The notes: generated from the sequence alone by a model not told the origin. Shown: positions 8,274-17,785, counted from the stretch's first letter. The stretch: 38,989 nt of DNA from an uncultured Mycoplasmatota bacterium (GCA_947570175.1 CANOTJ010000009.1:1-38989), one strand, 5' to 3'. Numbers and translations: made by a program.

Positions 8274-9342
8274 TTTTCCTCAGATGGGAAATTATTACAT
8301 TGTTGCGAAATACTTATTTGAACATATTCTAGATGCTGAAATTATGACGCCACCCAAAATAACTTCTAAAACTATTGAAATCGGCTCTAAACATAGTCCT
8401 GATTTTGTTTGTACGCCTTTTAAGTATACATTAGGAACGATGATTGAATCATTAGAAAAAGGCGCAAATGTTTTATTTCAAGCTGGAGGAGGATGTCGTT
8501 ATGGATATTATAGTGAACTACAAGAGGAAATATTAAAGGAGTTAGGATACGAATTTACCTATATTAACTTTGTTAGTGAAGGAGAAAATGATTTAAAAAA
8601 AATATATCACTATTTAAAACAAATTGATCCGCATTTTAAAATCAGAAAAGGACTTTATTATCTATTTATTGCTTCTAAAATGGTAAAATATATGGATAAA
8701 ATAGATGATTATATTCGTTTAAATATTGGATTTGAAATAAAGAAAAATAGTTTTCAAAATTTGAATCAAAAAATGCTAAAGGAATTTAGTAAAGCCCGTG
8801 GTTATTTTCATTTAAGAAGGATTTATCACCAATATAAAAAGAAATTTCGAAAAATAGAAATTCAAAAACCAAAACATCCATTAAAAGTAGGAATTATTGG
8901 AGAATTGTATACTGTAATGGAACCTTTTTCCAACTATTATTTAGAAATAGAGATGGCTAGATATGGAATTGAGATTAAAAGATATACCAATGTTCATTAT
9001 TTATTATTCGAAAAAGGGAAAAAGATAAAAAAATACTTAAAATATGCAAGAGAGTATATTCATTATAAAATGGGATCAGATGCTGCGGATAATATTGCTC
9101 GAACAAAATACTTATGTGAACAAAAATATGATGGTATTATTCATATCAAATCATCCTTTTGTACTCCAGAAATTGGAGCTATGCCTATTATCAATAAGAT
9201 TTGTAAAGAATATGATATGCCAATTATTTTCTTCTCCTTCGACTCTAGTACCTCAGAGGTAGGTATTAAAACGAGATGTGAAGCTTTTTATGACATGATA
9301 GAAATGAGGAAAAAACATGAAAGATTGTTATCTAGGAATTGA
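8257..9342 (+). CDS. 2-hydroxyacyl-CoA dehydratase (HgdB-like) family protein
   Basis: A 361-residue protein related to the D/B subunit fold of 2-hydroxyacyl-CoA dehydratases. Cysteines occur in conserved settings: SPDFVCTPFKYTLG, FQAGGGCRYGYYSE, and IKSSFCTPEIGAMP, followed by PIIFFSFDSSTSEVGIKTR, the typical C-terminal (S/D)..T.E.....R region. It probably holds an iron-sulfur cluster reduced by the activator encoded next. It overlaps the preceding gene by 17 bases and the activator gene by 26 bases, so the three are one translationally coupled unit. Whether the substrate is a CoA thioester is unknown; no CoA-transferase gene lies nearby. Confidence 0.8.
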   Translation: MKKKISFPQMGNYYIVAKYLFEHILDAEIMTPPKITSKTIEIGSKHSPDFVCTPFKYTLGTMIESLEKGANVLFQAGGGCRYGYYSELQEEILKELGYEFTYINFVSEGENDLKKIYHYLKQIDPHFKIRKGLYYLFIASKMVKYMDKIDDYIRLNIGFEIKKNSFQNLNQKMLKEFSKARGYFHLRRIYHQYKKKFRKIEIQKPKHPLKVGIIGELYTVMEPFSNYYLEIEMARYGIEIKRYTNVHYLLFEKGKKIKKYLKYAREYIHYKMGSDAADNIARTKYLCEQKYDGIIHIKSSFCTPEIGAMPIINKICKEYDMPIIFFSFDSSTSEVGIKTRCEAFYDMIEMRKKHERLLSRN

Positions 9343-10261
9343 TATTGGCTCAATATCAACCAAAGGAGTCATTATTGATGATCATCAAAAAATTATAAAA
9401 TCCCTTTATATTTGGACAGAAGGAAATCCGAAGGAAGCAACAAAAAGATTAATAACAAAATTAAAAGAAAGTTTAGAAGCAAATTATGTAATAAAGGGGG
9501 TAGGAACAACAGGAAGCGCTAGAAAATTAATCGGTTTAATGTTAGACGCCTGTGTTGTAAAAAATGAGATTACAGCTCATGCAATAGGAACACTCTCTAG
9601 ATATCCATCTGTTCGTACCATTTTAGAAATTGGTGGTCAAGATTCTAAAATGATTCTTTTAAACAGGGGGATTATCACAGATTATTCAATGAATACATTA
9701 TGCGCAGCAGGAACTGGATCTTTTCTATCTAGTCAGGCAAAACGTTTGGGAATTGATATTCAGGATTTTGGAAAACTGGCACTTCAAAGTAATAATCCTG
9801 TGAAAATTGCTGCAAGATGTACTGTATTTGCCGAATCTGATTTGATTCACAAAGCCCAGGTTGGTTATCAAAAAAAAGACATTATAGCAGGGCTTTGTAA
9901 AAGCATTGTTCTAAACTATTTAAATAATGTTGGAAAAGGTAAAAAAATAGTTGGTCCAATTGTTTTTCAAGGTGGAGTTAGTAAAAATGAAGGAGTTGTG
10001 AAATACTTTGAAGAAGTATTAAAACAAAAAATTATAGTGGATCCTGATAGTCATTTAATGGGGGCTTTAGGAATTGCCATTTTAGCAAAGAATAATAAAC
10101 GTAAGCAAGCTTATCATTTGGATCTTCAAGAAGTATCATTTGATACAGTAGGAATGGAATGTAATCAGTGTCCAAATAATTGTGAAATATTAAAAATTTA
10201 TAAAAATAAAAAGCTCATTGATGCTTGGGGGAGTAGGTGTGGGCGTGAGTTTACAAAATAG
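9317..10261 (+). CDS. ATP-dependent activator of the CoA-dehydratase type (HgdC/BadF-BadG family)
   Basis: A 314-residue ASKHA-fold ATPase that injects electrons into a dehydratase-type partner. It shows GIDIGSISTKGVI (phosphate 1), GVGTTGSAR, EIGGQDSK (phosphate 2), and the two cysteines that bridge a single 4Fe-4S cluster in the HgdC dimer: C129 in CAAGTGSF and C168 in ARCTVFAESD. GGVSKNEGV marks the adenosine site. A C-terminal extension of about 40 residues carries CNQCPNNC and a final SRCG, four more cysteines not present in classic HgdC; these also occur in the large activase fusion proteins. The ATG at 9317 follows a GAGG in the previous gene. No terminator is obvious before the topA promoter. 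Confidence 0.85.
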   Translation: MKDCYLGIDIGSISTKGVIIDDHQKIIKSLYIWTEGNPKEATKRLITKLKESLEANYVIKGVGTTGSARKLIGLMLDACVVKNEITAHAIGTLSRYPSVRTILEIGGQDSKMILLNRGIITDYSMNTLCAAGTGSFLSSQAKRLGIDIQDFGKLALQSNNPVKIAARCTVFAESDLIHKAQVGYQKKDIIAGLCKSIVLNYLNNVGKGKKIVGPIVFQGGVSKNEGVVKYFEEVLKQKIIVDPDSHLMGALGIAILAKNNKRKQAYHLDLQEVSFDTVGMECNQCPNNCEILKIYKNKKLIDAWGSRCGREFTK

Positions 10262-10290
10262 TTGACAAGCAAAAATTATTAGTGTATAAA
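10262..10290 (+). promoter_or_regulatory. topA promoter
   Basis: TTGACA at 10262-10267, a 17-base spacer, and TATAAA at 10285-10290. The -35 begins one base after the preceding stop codon. Confidence 0.85.
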
Positions 10291-10319
10291 TGGTACTAGA
10301 TAAAAAAAGGAAGTGGATT

Positions 10320-12341
10320 ATGCCTAAAAACTTAGTAATAGTGGAATCACCTAGTAAGTCAAAAACCATAGAGAAATACTTAGGAAAAGATTATAAAGTA
10401 GTATCATCCAAAGGACATATTCGAGATCTTGCTACTTCAGGAAAATTCGGCCTTGGAGTGGATATTGAAGATCATTTTAAACCAAATTATAAAATTATTC
10501 GAGGAAAAAAGAAAGATGTAGATAGTTTAAAAAAAGATTGTAAATCTTCTGATTTTATTTATCTTGCAACCGACCCTGATCGTGAAGGGGAAGCGATTAG
10601 TTATCATTTATATGAAGAACTTGGTTTAACAGAAGAAAATTCTAAGAGAATTGTTTTTAATGAAGTTACCAAAAATGCTGTTTTGGAAGCTTTGAAACAT
10701 CCAAGGAAAATTGATCAAGACTTAGTAAACTCACAAGAAACGAGAAGAATACTCGATCGAATCATCGGGTTTCGTTTAAGCAAACTTATGCAGTCTAAAA
10801 CAAGTGGCTCTAGTGCAGGTCGTGTACAAAGTGTAGCATTAAAGTTAATTGTTGATAGAGAACGTGAAAGAGAAGCTTTCAAAGAAGAAGAGTATTGGAC
10901 TATTACTGCTCAATTTCCAGAAATGGAAGCAGATCTTTTTGAGTTTAACCATAAGAAAATAGAGATTAAAAATGAAAATCAAGCAAATCAAATTTTAGAA
11001 ATATTGGATCCCACTTTTGTAGTAGAGAAAGTAGAGAAAAAAGAGAAAAATAAATATAGCCCTATGCCATTTACAACCAGCACTTTACAACAAACTGCTT
11101 CTAATAAATTAAATATGAATGCTAGAAAGATTATGAGTCTTGCCCAAAAACTATATGAAGGAATTGATATTGGAAGTGAGACAGTGGGCTTAATTACTTA
11201 TATGCGTACCGATTCTACCAGATTATCTAATGATTTTACTGGTGAAACACTTTCCTATATTCAAAAAGAATTTGGAAAAGATTATGTTGGAAGCGTAAAA
11301 GTTGCTAAGAAAAAGGACAATGTACAAGATGCTCATGAAGCAATTCGTCCAACTAGTATTCAAAGAACGCCAACAGAGATGAAACCTTATCTAAGTGATG
11401 ATGAATTTAAATTATATCGTTTGATTTACTACCGTGCTTTAGCTTCTTTAATGAGTCCCGCTAAAATCAATCATACAACCATTATTTTAGAAAATCAAAA
11501 TTATCAATTTAAAGCAACTGGTAGTATTATTACTTTTGATGGATATTTAAAAATTTATAAAGATTATGAAGACACAAAAGATAAAATGATTCCATCTATC
11601 ACTCAAGATCAAAAGTTGATTTCAGAGAAAATTATAAAAGAACAACACTTTACACAACCCCCTGCCCGATATACAGAAGCAACCCTTGTAAAGGCAATGG
11701 AAGAATTAGGAATTGGAAGACCAAGTACTTATGCAACAATTATGGGAAATATTAAAGATCGTGGTTATGTAAATATAGATCAAAGAAGGTTTATACCAAC
11801 CGATATTGGTTTTGAAGTAACAGATAAATTACAAGAATTTTTTAGTCATATTATTAATGTGGAATATACTGCTAATATGGAAACAAATTTAGATGAAATA
11901 GCTGATGGAAAAATTGTATGGTATGAAACACTCGAAAAATTCTATCAAGAATTTGAACCTTCCGTAGAAGAAGCTTTTAATAAGATGGAAAAGAAAGCAC
12001 CAGAAGAAACTGGAGAGAACTGTCCAAATTGCAATCATCCATTAGTAAAAAGAAAAGGAAGATATGGAGAATTTGTAGCTTGTAGTAACTTTCCAGAGTG
12101 TAAGTATATAAAAGCAGATCCAAAAGAAGAAGTAATTGTTACAGATTGCCCAAATTGCGATGGAAAAATTATTGAGAAAAAAAGTAGGAAAGGGAAAATT
12201 TTCTATGGATGTAATCAATATCCCACTTGTAAAACAGCATATTGGGATCAACCAACTGGTGAAAAATGTCCAGAATGTGGAAATATGTTAGTAGAGAAAA
12301 AAGATAAAATAAAGTGTAGTAATTGTGACTTTGAAAAATAA
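10320..12341 (+). CDS. topA: DNA topoisomerase I
   Basis: Type IA topoisomerase that relaxes negative supercoils. The 673-residue protein starts with the TOPRIM domain (NLVIVESPSKSKTIEKYLG; DPDREGEAI holds metal-binding acids), and has the active tyrosine Y294 in YMRTDSTRLS. The C-terminus has three zinc ribbons: CPNCNHPL...CSNFPECK, CPNCDGKI...CNQYPTC, and CPECGNML...CSNC. An in-frame ATG at 10290 would add ten residues, but it overlaps the -10 element and would lie upstream of the predicted transcript start. The ATG at 10320, behind AGGAAGTGG, is therefore the start. The last codons overlap the terminator hairpin. Confidence 0.97.
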   Translation: MPKNLVIVESPSKSKTIEKYLGKDYKVVSSKGHIRDLATSGKFGLGVDIEDHFKPNYKIIRGKKKDVDSLKKDCKSSDFIYLATDPDREGEAISYHLYEELGLTEENSKRIVFNEVTKNAVLEALKHPRKIDQDLVNSQETRRILDRIIGFRLSKLMQSKTSGSSAGRVQSVALKLIVDREREREAFKEEEYWTITAQFPEMEADLFEFNHKKIEIKNENQANQILEILDPTFVVEKVEKKEKNKYSPMPFTTSTLQQTASNKLNMNARKIMSLAQKLYEGIDIGSETVGLITYMRTDSTRLSNDFTGETLSYIQKEFGKDYVGSVKVAKKKDNVQDAHEAIRPTSIQRTPTEMKPYLSDDEFKLYRLIYYRALASLMSPAKINHTTIILENQNYQFKATGSIITFDGYLKIYKDYEDTKDKMIPSITQDQKLISEKIIKEQHFTQPPARYTEATLVKAMEELGIGRPSTYATIMGNIKDRGYVNIDQRRFIPTDIGFEVTDKLQEFFSHIINVEYTANMETNLDEIADGKIVWYETLEKFYQEFEPSVEEAFNKMEKKAPEETGENCPNCNHPLVKRKGRYGEFVACSNFPECKYIKADPKEEVIVTDCPNCDGKIIEKKSRKGKIFYGCNQYPTCKTAYWDQPTGEKCPECGNMLVEKKDKIKCSNCDFEK

Positions 12342-12354
12342 GTCACTTTTTGTT
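12325..12354 (+). terminator. topA terminator, overlapping the stop codon
   Basis: GTGACTT (12325-12331) pairs with AAGTCAC (12340-12346), followed by TTTTTG. The loop contains the last sense codons and most of the TAA stop. Confidence 0.8.
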
Positions 12355-12403
12355 TAGGATTATGAACTTTAAATAAAATTTATTTCAATATTATAGAAAA
12401 ATA

Positions 12404-12412
12404 TGATAAAAT
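12404..12412 (+). promoter_or_regulatory. Extended -10 promoter of the Ppx-like gene
   Basis: TGATAAAAT fits an extended -10 (TG, one base, TAAAAT). The -35 region is weak. The start codon lies 20 bases downstream with a TAGGAG ribosome binding site. Confidence 0.55.
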
Positions 12413-12431
12413 ATACTTAGGAGTTGATACT

Positions 12432-13328
12432 ATGAAAAATTATTATATTGACCTTGGATCATCTACTATAAAAGTATATAGTTATGAAAAGGAATTAAAA
12501 TTGATAGAAGAACATTCTATTTATTTTAAAAATGGATTTGATTCAGAAAAAGGAATCAGTGAGAATAATTTAAAAGAATTATGTGATTATTTTACAAAAA
12601 TAAAATCTAAGTATGATTTAAAATATGATAATACTCATATTTATGTTACTGGTATTTTTAGAAACCTAATTTTACAGAGAAAACAAGATTTAGTGAAGCT
12701 ATTCAATAATCAATTTGATTTGCATTTTAATATTATTAGTCATGGTATTGAAAACTATTATTTAGCTAAAGCAATGGAAAATGATTATAATAGTAAAAAA
12801 GTTTTAATTATTAATATGGGTGGTAAAACAACAGAATTGGTTACCTTTGTAGGATCCAAAATAACAAATACGAAAAATTTAAATTTAGGAGTTGCTGATT
12901 TATTAAATAACTTTGATAAAGTGAATGAAAAATATAGTGGAAACAAAGTAGAAGAAATGGAAGATTTTGTAAGAGAAAAATTATTGGATATAAAATTAGA
13001 TCAGGATTATGATTGTGCAATATTTACGGGTGGAGAAGAAAGATTTGAACTTTTAACAGGATTTAATTTAGTAGATAACACTTTGTTTAATGATAATATT
13101 CATAAATATATGTTAAGTTTAGAAGATTATATTAAAGGTACTGAAAAAGTATTTAATGAAATTTCAATGGAAGAATTATATGATTTAATGCCATCAAATC
13201 CAAAATGGATGGATGGTGCTAGAAGTGGGGCTATTATTCCACTCGTGTTATTCAAAATGGCAAATGTTAGCTGGATCATTCCTTCAGATTTAAATTTAAT
13301 TAATGGTGTTATTAATGATTTAAAATAA
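12432..13328 (+). CDS. Ppx/GppA-like ASKHA-fold protein
   Basis: A 298-residue protein with the layout of the N-terminal Ppx/GppA phosphatase fold: YYIDLGSSTIKVYSY (phosphate 1), VTGIFRN, HGIENYYLA (where Ppx has SGeeEA), INMGGKTTELV (phosphate 2), LNLGVADLL and FTGGEERFE. Ppx enzymes hydrolyse polyphosphate and GppA enzymes convert pppGpp to ppGpp. Here the phosphate-2 motif reads INMGGKTTEL in place of the usual (I/V)DIGGGSTEL, so the catalytic-site aspartate is asparagine. The protein may be a diverged or inactive member, or have another ligand. It has its own promoter and is followed 21 bases later by an unknown gene, probably in one transcript. Confidence 0.65.
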   Translation: MKNYYIDLGSSTIKVYSYEKELKLIEEHSIYFKNGFDSEKGISENNLKELCDYFTKIKSKYDLKYDNTHIYVTGIFRNLILQRKQDLVKLFNNQFDLHFNIISHGIENYYLAKAMENDYNSKKVLIINMGGKTTELVTFVGSKITNTKNLNLGVADLLNNFDKVNEKYSGNKVEEMEDFVREKLLDIKLDQDYDCAIFTGGEERFELLTGFNLVDNTLFNDNIHKYMLSLEDYIKGTEKVFNEISMEELYDLMPSNPKWMDGARSGAIIPLVLFKMANVSWIIPSDLNLINGVINDLK

Positions 13329-13349
13329 TCACTATTTTAGGAGAATTAT

Positions 13350-14120
13350 ATGGAAAGAAAATTATATAGTTTAGAAGCAATTAATAGTAGAAAACCAGAA
13401 AATCGTCATGTAATTCAAATAAAAAATGAAAAGGGAGAGTATGAAACAAAAACTTATCTAGCAAACATTGATCAACACATTACAACCTATTTTAAAAATT
13501 TAAAACAATTGCTTTTTTATTTAAAACAAAAAAATATTATATCGGATTTTTATGATGATGTAAAAATTACTTATCGTCATAACGGAATTCAGGCAATTGA
13601 CCCAGTATATATGGATCAAAATATAATAGCGAAAGTTTCTAAAAATAGTAAGACTAGTGTAAATTTAGAAACGAATTCCAGTGAATTTATATATAGTTAT
13701 CATCAATTTTTAAAACTATGTGAAGAAAATGAATTTTTAGAATTTATAAACAAAAGTAATCAAATTCCAGAAAGACTAAAGCTATTAGCGAATAAAATAA
13801 ATAAACGAATTTGTACTTCTGATCATTATCAAGAAAAACAAGAAGTTGAAAATGAAATTTGGAATTGTTTAATTCATTACAAAAATTTTAGAACGATTGT
13901 TCTTTATATGACAAGTTATTGTGAGAGAAAATCTATCACAAACAAAATAACACTGCCAGAAAATAACCAAAAAGAAATCATTGCACAAACATTTTTAAAA
14001 GAAAAATCAGAAGAGGCAATTGAATATGATCGTTATGAACAAGAAGAATTTTTAACAGAAGAAGAATTGGAACAAGGATATGGACCAGATCAAACGTACT
14101 ATCGAGATGCAAAAAAATAA
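13350..14120 (+). CDS. Unknown 256-residue protein
   Basis: I do not recognise a family. The protein is soluble-looking with no membrane helix or signal peptide. It begins MERKLYSLEAINSRKPENRH, has a mixed N-terminal half and a mostly helical, charged C-terminal half, and ends in an acidic tail (EYDRYEQEEFLTEEELEQGY). Ribosome binding site TAGGAG precedes the ATG at good spacing. The gap of 21 bases to the preceding Ppx-like gene and the absence of a terminator between them suggest co-transcription, so a shared pathway is possible. The terminator overlaps its stop codon. Confidence 0.7.
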   Translation: MERKLYSLEAINSRKPENRHVIQIKNEKGEYETKTYLANIDQHITTYFKNLKQLLFYLKQKNIISDFYDDVKITYRHNGIQAIDPVYMDQNIIAKVSKNSKTSVNLETNSSEFIYSYHQFLKLCEENEFLEFINKSNQIPERLKLLANKINKRICTSDHYQEKQEVENEIWNCLIHYKNFRTIVLYMTSYCERKSITNKITLPENNQKEIIAQTFLKEKSEEAIEYDRYEQEEFLTEEELEQGYGPDQTYYRDAKK

Positions 14121-14133
14121 ATGCATCTTTTTT
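14105..14133 (+). terminator. Terminator overlapping the stop of the unknown gene
   Basis: AGATGCA and TGCATCT form a seven-pair stem, with TTTTTT at the 3' side. The stop codon is in the loop. Confidence 0.8.
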
Positions 14134-14135
14134 CT

Positions 14136-14164
14136 TTGATATAAGAAAAAATTTGAGATATAAT
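14136..14164 (+). promoter_or_regulatory. xerD promoter
   Basis: TTGATA at 14136-14141, a 17-base spacer and a perfect TATAAT at 14159-14164. Confidence 0.85.
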
Positions 14165-14183
14165 AAAAATAGGATGTGATCTT

Positions 14184-15074
14184 ATGAAAAAAGAAATAGA
14201 AAATTTTATTCAATATATAGAGAGTGTAAAAAGCTATTCTTCACATACCATTCGAAATTATAAACAGGATTTAAATCTATTTTTAATTTTTTGTATAGAA
14301 CAGAAAATGACAAAATTAACCAAAATAGACTATCCATTTTTAAGAAAATATTTAAGTCATTTATATGAAAAAAAGTATTCTAAAAAAACTATTTCTAGAA
14401 CTTTAAGTACCCTTCGAAGTTTTTTTAAATATTTAATGATAGGAAAAAAAATAGAATATAATCCAATGACACTAGTTTCTAATCCAAAATTGGATAAAAC
14501 ATTGCCTAAATTTTTATATTATGAACAATTAGAAAAGATATTAAAAATACCAGATTTAAAAACACCACTTGGACAAAGAGATTTACTAATTTTAGAAATT
14601 TTATACTCTACAGGAGTAAGAGTTGGAGAATTAGTAAATATTCAAATAAAAGATATCAATATCCATAATCAAACAATTAAAATCCTAGGAAAAGGAAATA
14701 AAGAACGCTATGTTTTATTTGGTAGTAAACTTAAAAAAATTTTAAATCTGTATTTAAATGATGGTCGTCTCAAACTATTAAAAAAACAAACAGATTATTT
14801 AATTTTAAACCATATTGGGAATGCAATTACAGATCGTGGTGTGCGTAACATTATCCAAAAAATTATTCAAAAAGGACAACTAGAATATAAAATTAGTCCA
14901 CACGTTTTTCGTCATACCTTCGCAACTCATATGCTAGAAAATGGAGCAGAACTTCGATGTGTTCAAGAACTATTAGGACATGAAAATTTATCGACGACTG
15001 AAATTTATACCCATGTTACCAATGAGCGACTTAGAAATATATATTTAAATACTCATCCAAGAGCAAAAGAGTAA
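14184..15074 (+). CDS. xerD: Tyrosine recombinase XerC/XerD type
   Basis: A 296-residue site-specific tyrosine recombinase, of the size and layout of the chromosome-dimer resolvases that act at dif. The N-terminal SAM-like core-binding domain covers about 1-95. The catalytic domain has the full set R146 (STGVRVGEL), K170 (GKGNKER), H240 and R243 (HVFRHTFATHML), H266 (LLGHENLST) and nucleophile Y275 (EIYTH). It stands alone with its own promoter, and no phage or integron genes are adjacent, so a housekeeping role is likely. I cannot decide XerC from XerD by sequence alone; no dif-like site was identified in the window. Confidence 0.88.
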   Translation: MKKEIENFIQYIESVKSYSSHTIRNYKQDLNLFLIFCIEQKMTKLTKIDYPFLRKYLSHLYEKKYSKKTISRTLSTLRSFFKYLMIGKKIEYNPMTLVSNPKLDKTLPKFLYYEQLEKILKIPDLKTPLGQRDLLILEILYSTGVRVGELVNIQIKDINIHNQTIKILGKGNKERYVLFGSKLKKILNLYLNDGRLKLLKKQTDYLILNHIGNAITDRGVRNIIQKIIQKGQLEYKISPHVFRHTFATHMLENGAELRCVQELLGHENLSTTEIYTHVTNERLRNIYLNTHPRAKE

Positions 15075-15100
15075 ACAAATGTAAAATATCAACACAAAAA

Positions 15101-15129
15101 TTGAATAAGAATGGTCGATTTGCTATAAT
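15101..15129 (+). promoter_or_regulatory. ppdK promoter
   Basis: TTGAAT at 15101-15106, a 17-base spacer, and the extended -10 TGCTATAAT at 15121-15129. The ribosome binding site is TAGGAG. Confidence 0.85.
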
Positions 15130-15154
15130 AAAAGATAGAAAGTAGGAGATAAAC

Positions 15155-17785
15155 ATGACAAAATTTGTATATTCTTTTGATGAAGGAAATAAAGATATGA
15201 AAAACTTATTAGGAGGAAAAGGAGCAAATTTGGCTGAGATGACGGAGATTGGACTTCCTGTACCTCAAGGATTTACAGTTACTACAGAAGCTTGTAATCA
15301 ATACTATGAAAATCATGAAACAATTTCAGAGGAAATTACTATACAGATTTTTGAAAAATTGGAAAAATTAGAAAACATGAGTGGGAAAAAAATCGGAGAT
15401 CCTAAAAATCCATTATTAGTATCTGTTCGAAGTGGGGCACGTGCTAGTATGCCAGGAATGATGGATACTGTATTAAACTTAGGATTAAATGATCAAGTAG
15501 TAGAAGGAATGATTGCTTTAACAAATAATAAAAGATTTGCCTACGATTCTTATCGTCGATTTATTATGATGTTTGCTGATGTTGTAAAAGGTTATGATAA
15601 ATCGAAGTTCGAACGATTATTAGATCAAATTAAAGAGGAAAAGTGTGTAAAATTTGATACGGAGCTTACTGGAGAAGATATGCAAGAAATCACAAATCGT
15701 TTTAAAGAAGTATATAGACAAATATCAAACGAAGAATTTCCACAAGATCCAAAAGAACAACTGATTGAAGCAATTCAAGCTGTTTTCCGTTCTTGGAACA
15801 ATGAAAGAGCGAATGTTTATCGAAAAATGCATAATATTCCATATAGTTGGGGGACTGCTGTCAATGTTCAAGAAATGGTATATGGAAATAAAGGAGAAAA
15901 TTCAGGAACTGGTGTTGCTTTTACTAGAAATCCAGCAACAGGAGAAAATAAATTATATGGTGAATATCTCATGAATGCACAAGGAGAGGATGTTGTGGCA
16001 GGAGTAAGAACCCCACAACCAATTTCTACTTTAAAAGATGTGATGCCAGAAATCTATGAGCAATTTAAACAAATTGCTAAAAAACTAGAAGTACACTATC
16101 GTGATATGCAAGATATGGAATTTACAATTGAAGATGGCAAACTTTATATGCTACAAACTCGCAATGGAAAAAGAACTGCAGCTGCGGCTTTAAAAATTGC
16201 AGTAGACTTAGTAAATTCTAATATGATTTCTAAAGAAGAAGCAATTCTGAAAGTAGAACCAGAATCTTTGGATCAATTGTTACACCCTAATTTTAATCAA
16301 GAAAAATTAAACAAAGACGATATTATTGCTACAGGTCTTGCAGCTTCTCCTGGAGCAGGAGCAGGTAAAATATATTTTACTGCCGAAGATGTTAGTACAG
16401 CCAAAAGAAATGGAGAAAAATGTATCTTAGTTCGGTTAGAAACATCTCCTGAAGATATAAAAGGAATGCAAGATGCGGAAGCAATTGTTACAGTAAGAGG
16501 TGGAATGACTTCTCATGCAGCCGTTGTCGCACGTGGAATGGGAAGATGTTGTGTTTGTGGATGTGATGATTTAGTAATCGACGAAGATCAGAAAACAATC
16601 AAAACCAAAACAGGAATTATGCTAAAAGAAGGCGATTATATCTCAGTAGATGGTACTACTGGAAATGTTTATAATGGAAATATGGAGACAGTAGAGCCAG
16701 AAATTAGTGGAGATTTTGAAACATTTATGAATTGGGCAGATGAAGTTAGAAATTTAGAAGTTCGAGCAAATGCTGATACTCCAACAGATGCTCTGCATGC
16801 TAAAAAATTTGGAGCTGAAGGAATCGGGCTTTGTCGAACAGAACATATGTTTTTTGAAGAAAATCGTATTTTCGCTGTAAGACAAATGATTACAGCAAAA
16901 ACAGATGAACAAAGGAAAATGGCACTAGATAAAATTCTTCCAATGCAACGTTCCGATTTTGCAGAATTATTCCGTACCATGGATTCTATGCCCGTTATTA
17001 TTCGTTATTTAGATCCGCCTTTACATGAATTTTTACCTAAAACAGATGAAGAGTTAAAGGAACTTTCAGCTTCTCTTCAAATGAGTTTTGAAGAATTAAA
17101 AGATCGGGTAGAAGAATTAAAAGAATTTAACCCAATGATGGGACACCGAGGATGCCGTTTAGCAGTTACATATCCAGAAATTGCTCGTATGCAGACAAGA
17201 GCTGTTATAGAAGCTGCCATTCAAGTATCCAAGGAAAATATTTCAGTAAAACCAGAAATTATGATTCCACTAATTGGTGATTTAAGAGAATTAAAGTACG
17301 TAAAAGAACTTGTAAATGAAGAAGCAAGGAAGGTAATTGATGAACAAAATTATTCTATTGAGTATCAAGTTGGAACCATGATTGAGGTACCAAGGGCAAC
17401 TGTAATTGCAGATGAAATTGCCAAAGAAGCAGAATTCTTTAGTTTTGGAACTAACGATTTAACACAAATGACATATGGGTTTTCAAGAGATGATGCCTCT
17501 AAATTTTTAAATGACTATTATCAGAAAAAAATATTTGAAAATGACCCATTCGAGCGAATTGATCAAATTGGTGTTGGAGCATTAATGAAACTTGCGATTG
17601 AAAAAGCAAGAACCGTTAGACCAGATATTGAACTTGGAATTTGTGGAGAGCATGGAGGAGAATCTAGTAGTATTGAATTTTGTCATAATATTGGATTAAA
17701 ATATGTTTCTTGTTCTCCATTTAGAGTACCAACAGCCAGACTAGCTGCAGCTCAAGCGTCCATAAAGGCGAACCAATCAAAATAA
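15155..17785 (+). CDS. ppdK: Pyruvate, phosphate dikinase
   Basis: Interconverts pyruvate, ATP and phosphate with phosphoenolpyruvate, AMP and pyrophosphate; in anaerobes it serves glycolysis or gluconeogenesis. The 876-residue protein has the usual three-part layout: N-terminal nucleotide-binding domain (GGKGANLAEMTEIGLPVPQG, SVRSGARASMPGMMDTVLN), central swivelling domain with the phospho-accepting histidine near residue 455 (GGMTSHAAVVARGMGRCCV), and C-terminal PEP-binding barrel (GLCRTEHMFF, IEVPRA, FSFGTNDLTQ, GICGEHGGE with the catalytic cysteine near 831). No disruption is seen. It is expressed from its own extended -10 promoter. Confidence 0.97.
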   Translation: MTKFVYSFDEGNKDMKNLLGGKGANLAEMTEIGLPVPQGFTVTTEACNQYYENHETISEEITIQIFEKLEKLENMSGKKIGDPKNPLLVSVRSGARASMPGMMDTVLNLGLNDQVVEGMIALTNNKRFAYDSYRRFIMMFADVVKGYDKSKFERLLDQIKEEKCVKFDTELTGEDMQEITNRFKEVYRQISNEEFPQDPKEQLIEAIQAVFRSWNNERANVYRKMHNIPYSWGTAVNVQEMVYGNKGENSGTGVAFTRNPATGENKLYGEYLMNAQGEDVVAGVRTPQPISTLKDVMPEIYEQFKQIAKKLEVHYRDMQDMEFTIEDGKLYMLQTRNGKRTAAAALKIAVDLVNSNMISKEEAILKVEPESLDQLLHPNFNQEKLNKDDIIATGLAASPGAGAGKIYFTAEDVSTAKRNGEKCILVRLETSPEDIKGMQDAEAIVTVRGGMTSHAAVVARGMGRCCVCGCDDLVIDEDQKTIKTKTGIMLKEGDYISVDGTTGNVYNGNMETVEPEISGDFETFMNWADEVRNLEVRANADTPTDALHAKKFGAEGIGLCRTEHMFFEENRIFAVRQMITAKTDEQRKMALDKILPMQRSDFAELFRTMDSMPVIIRYLDPPLHEFLPKTDEELKELSASLQMSFEELKDRVEELKEFNPMMGHRGCRLAVTYPEIARMQTRAVIEAAIQVSKENISVKPEIMIPLIGDLRELKYVKELVNEEARKVIDEQNYSIEYQVGTMIEVPRATVIADEIAKEAEFFSFGTNDLTQMTYGFSRDDASKFLNDYYQKKIFENDPFERIDQIGVGALMKLAIEKARTVRPDIELGICGEHGGESSSIEFCHNIGLKYVSCSPFRVPTARLAAAQASIKANQSK

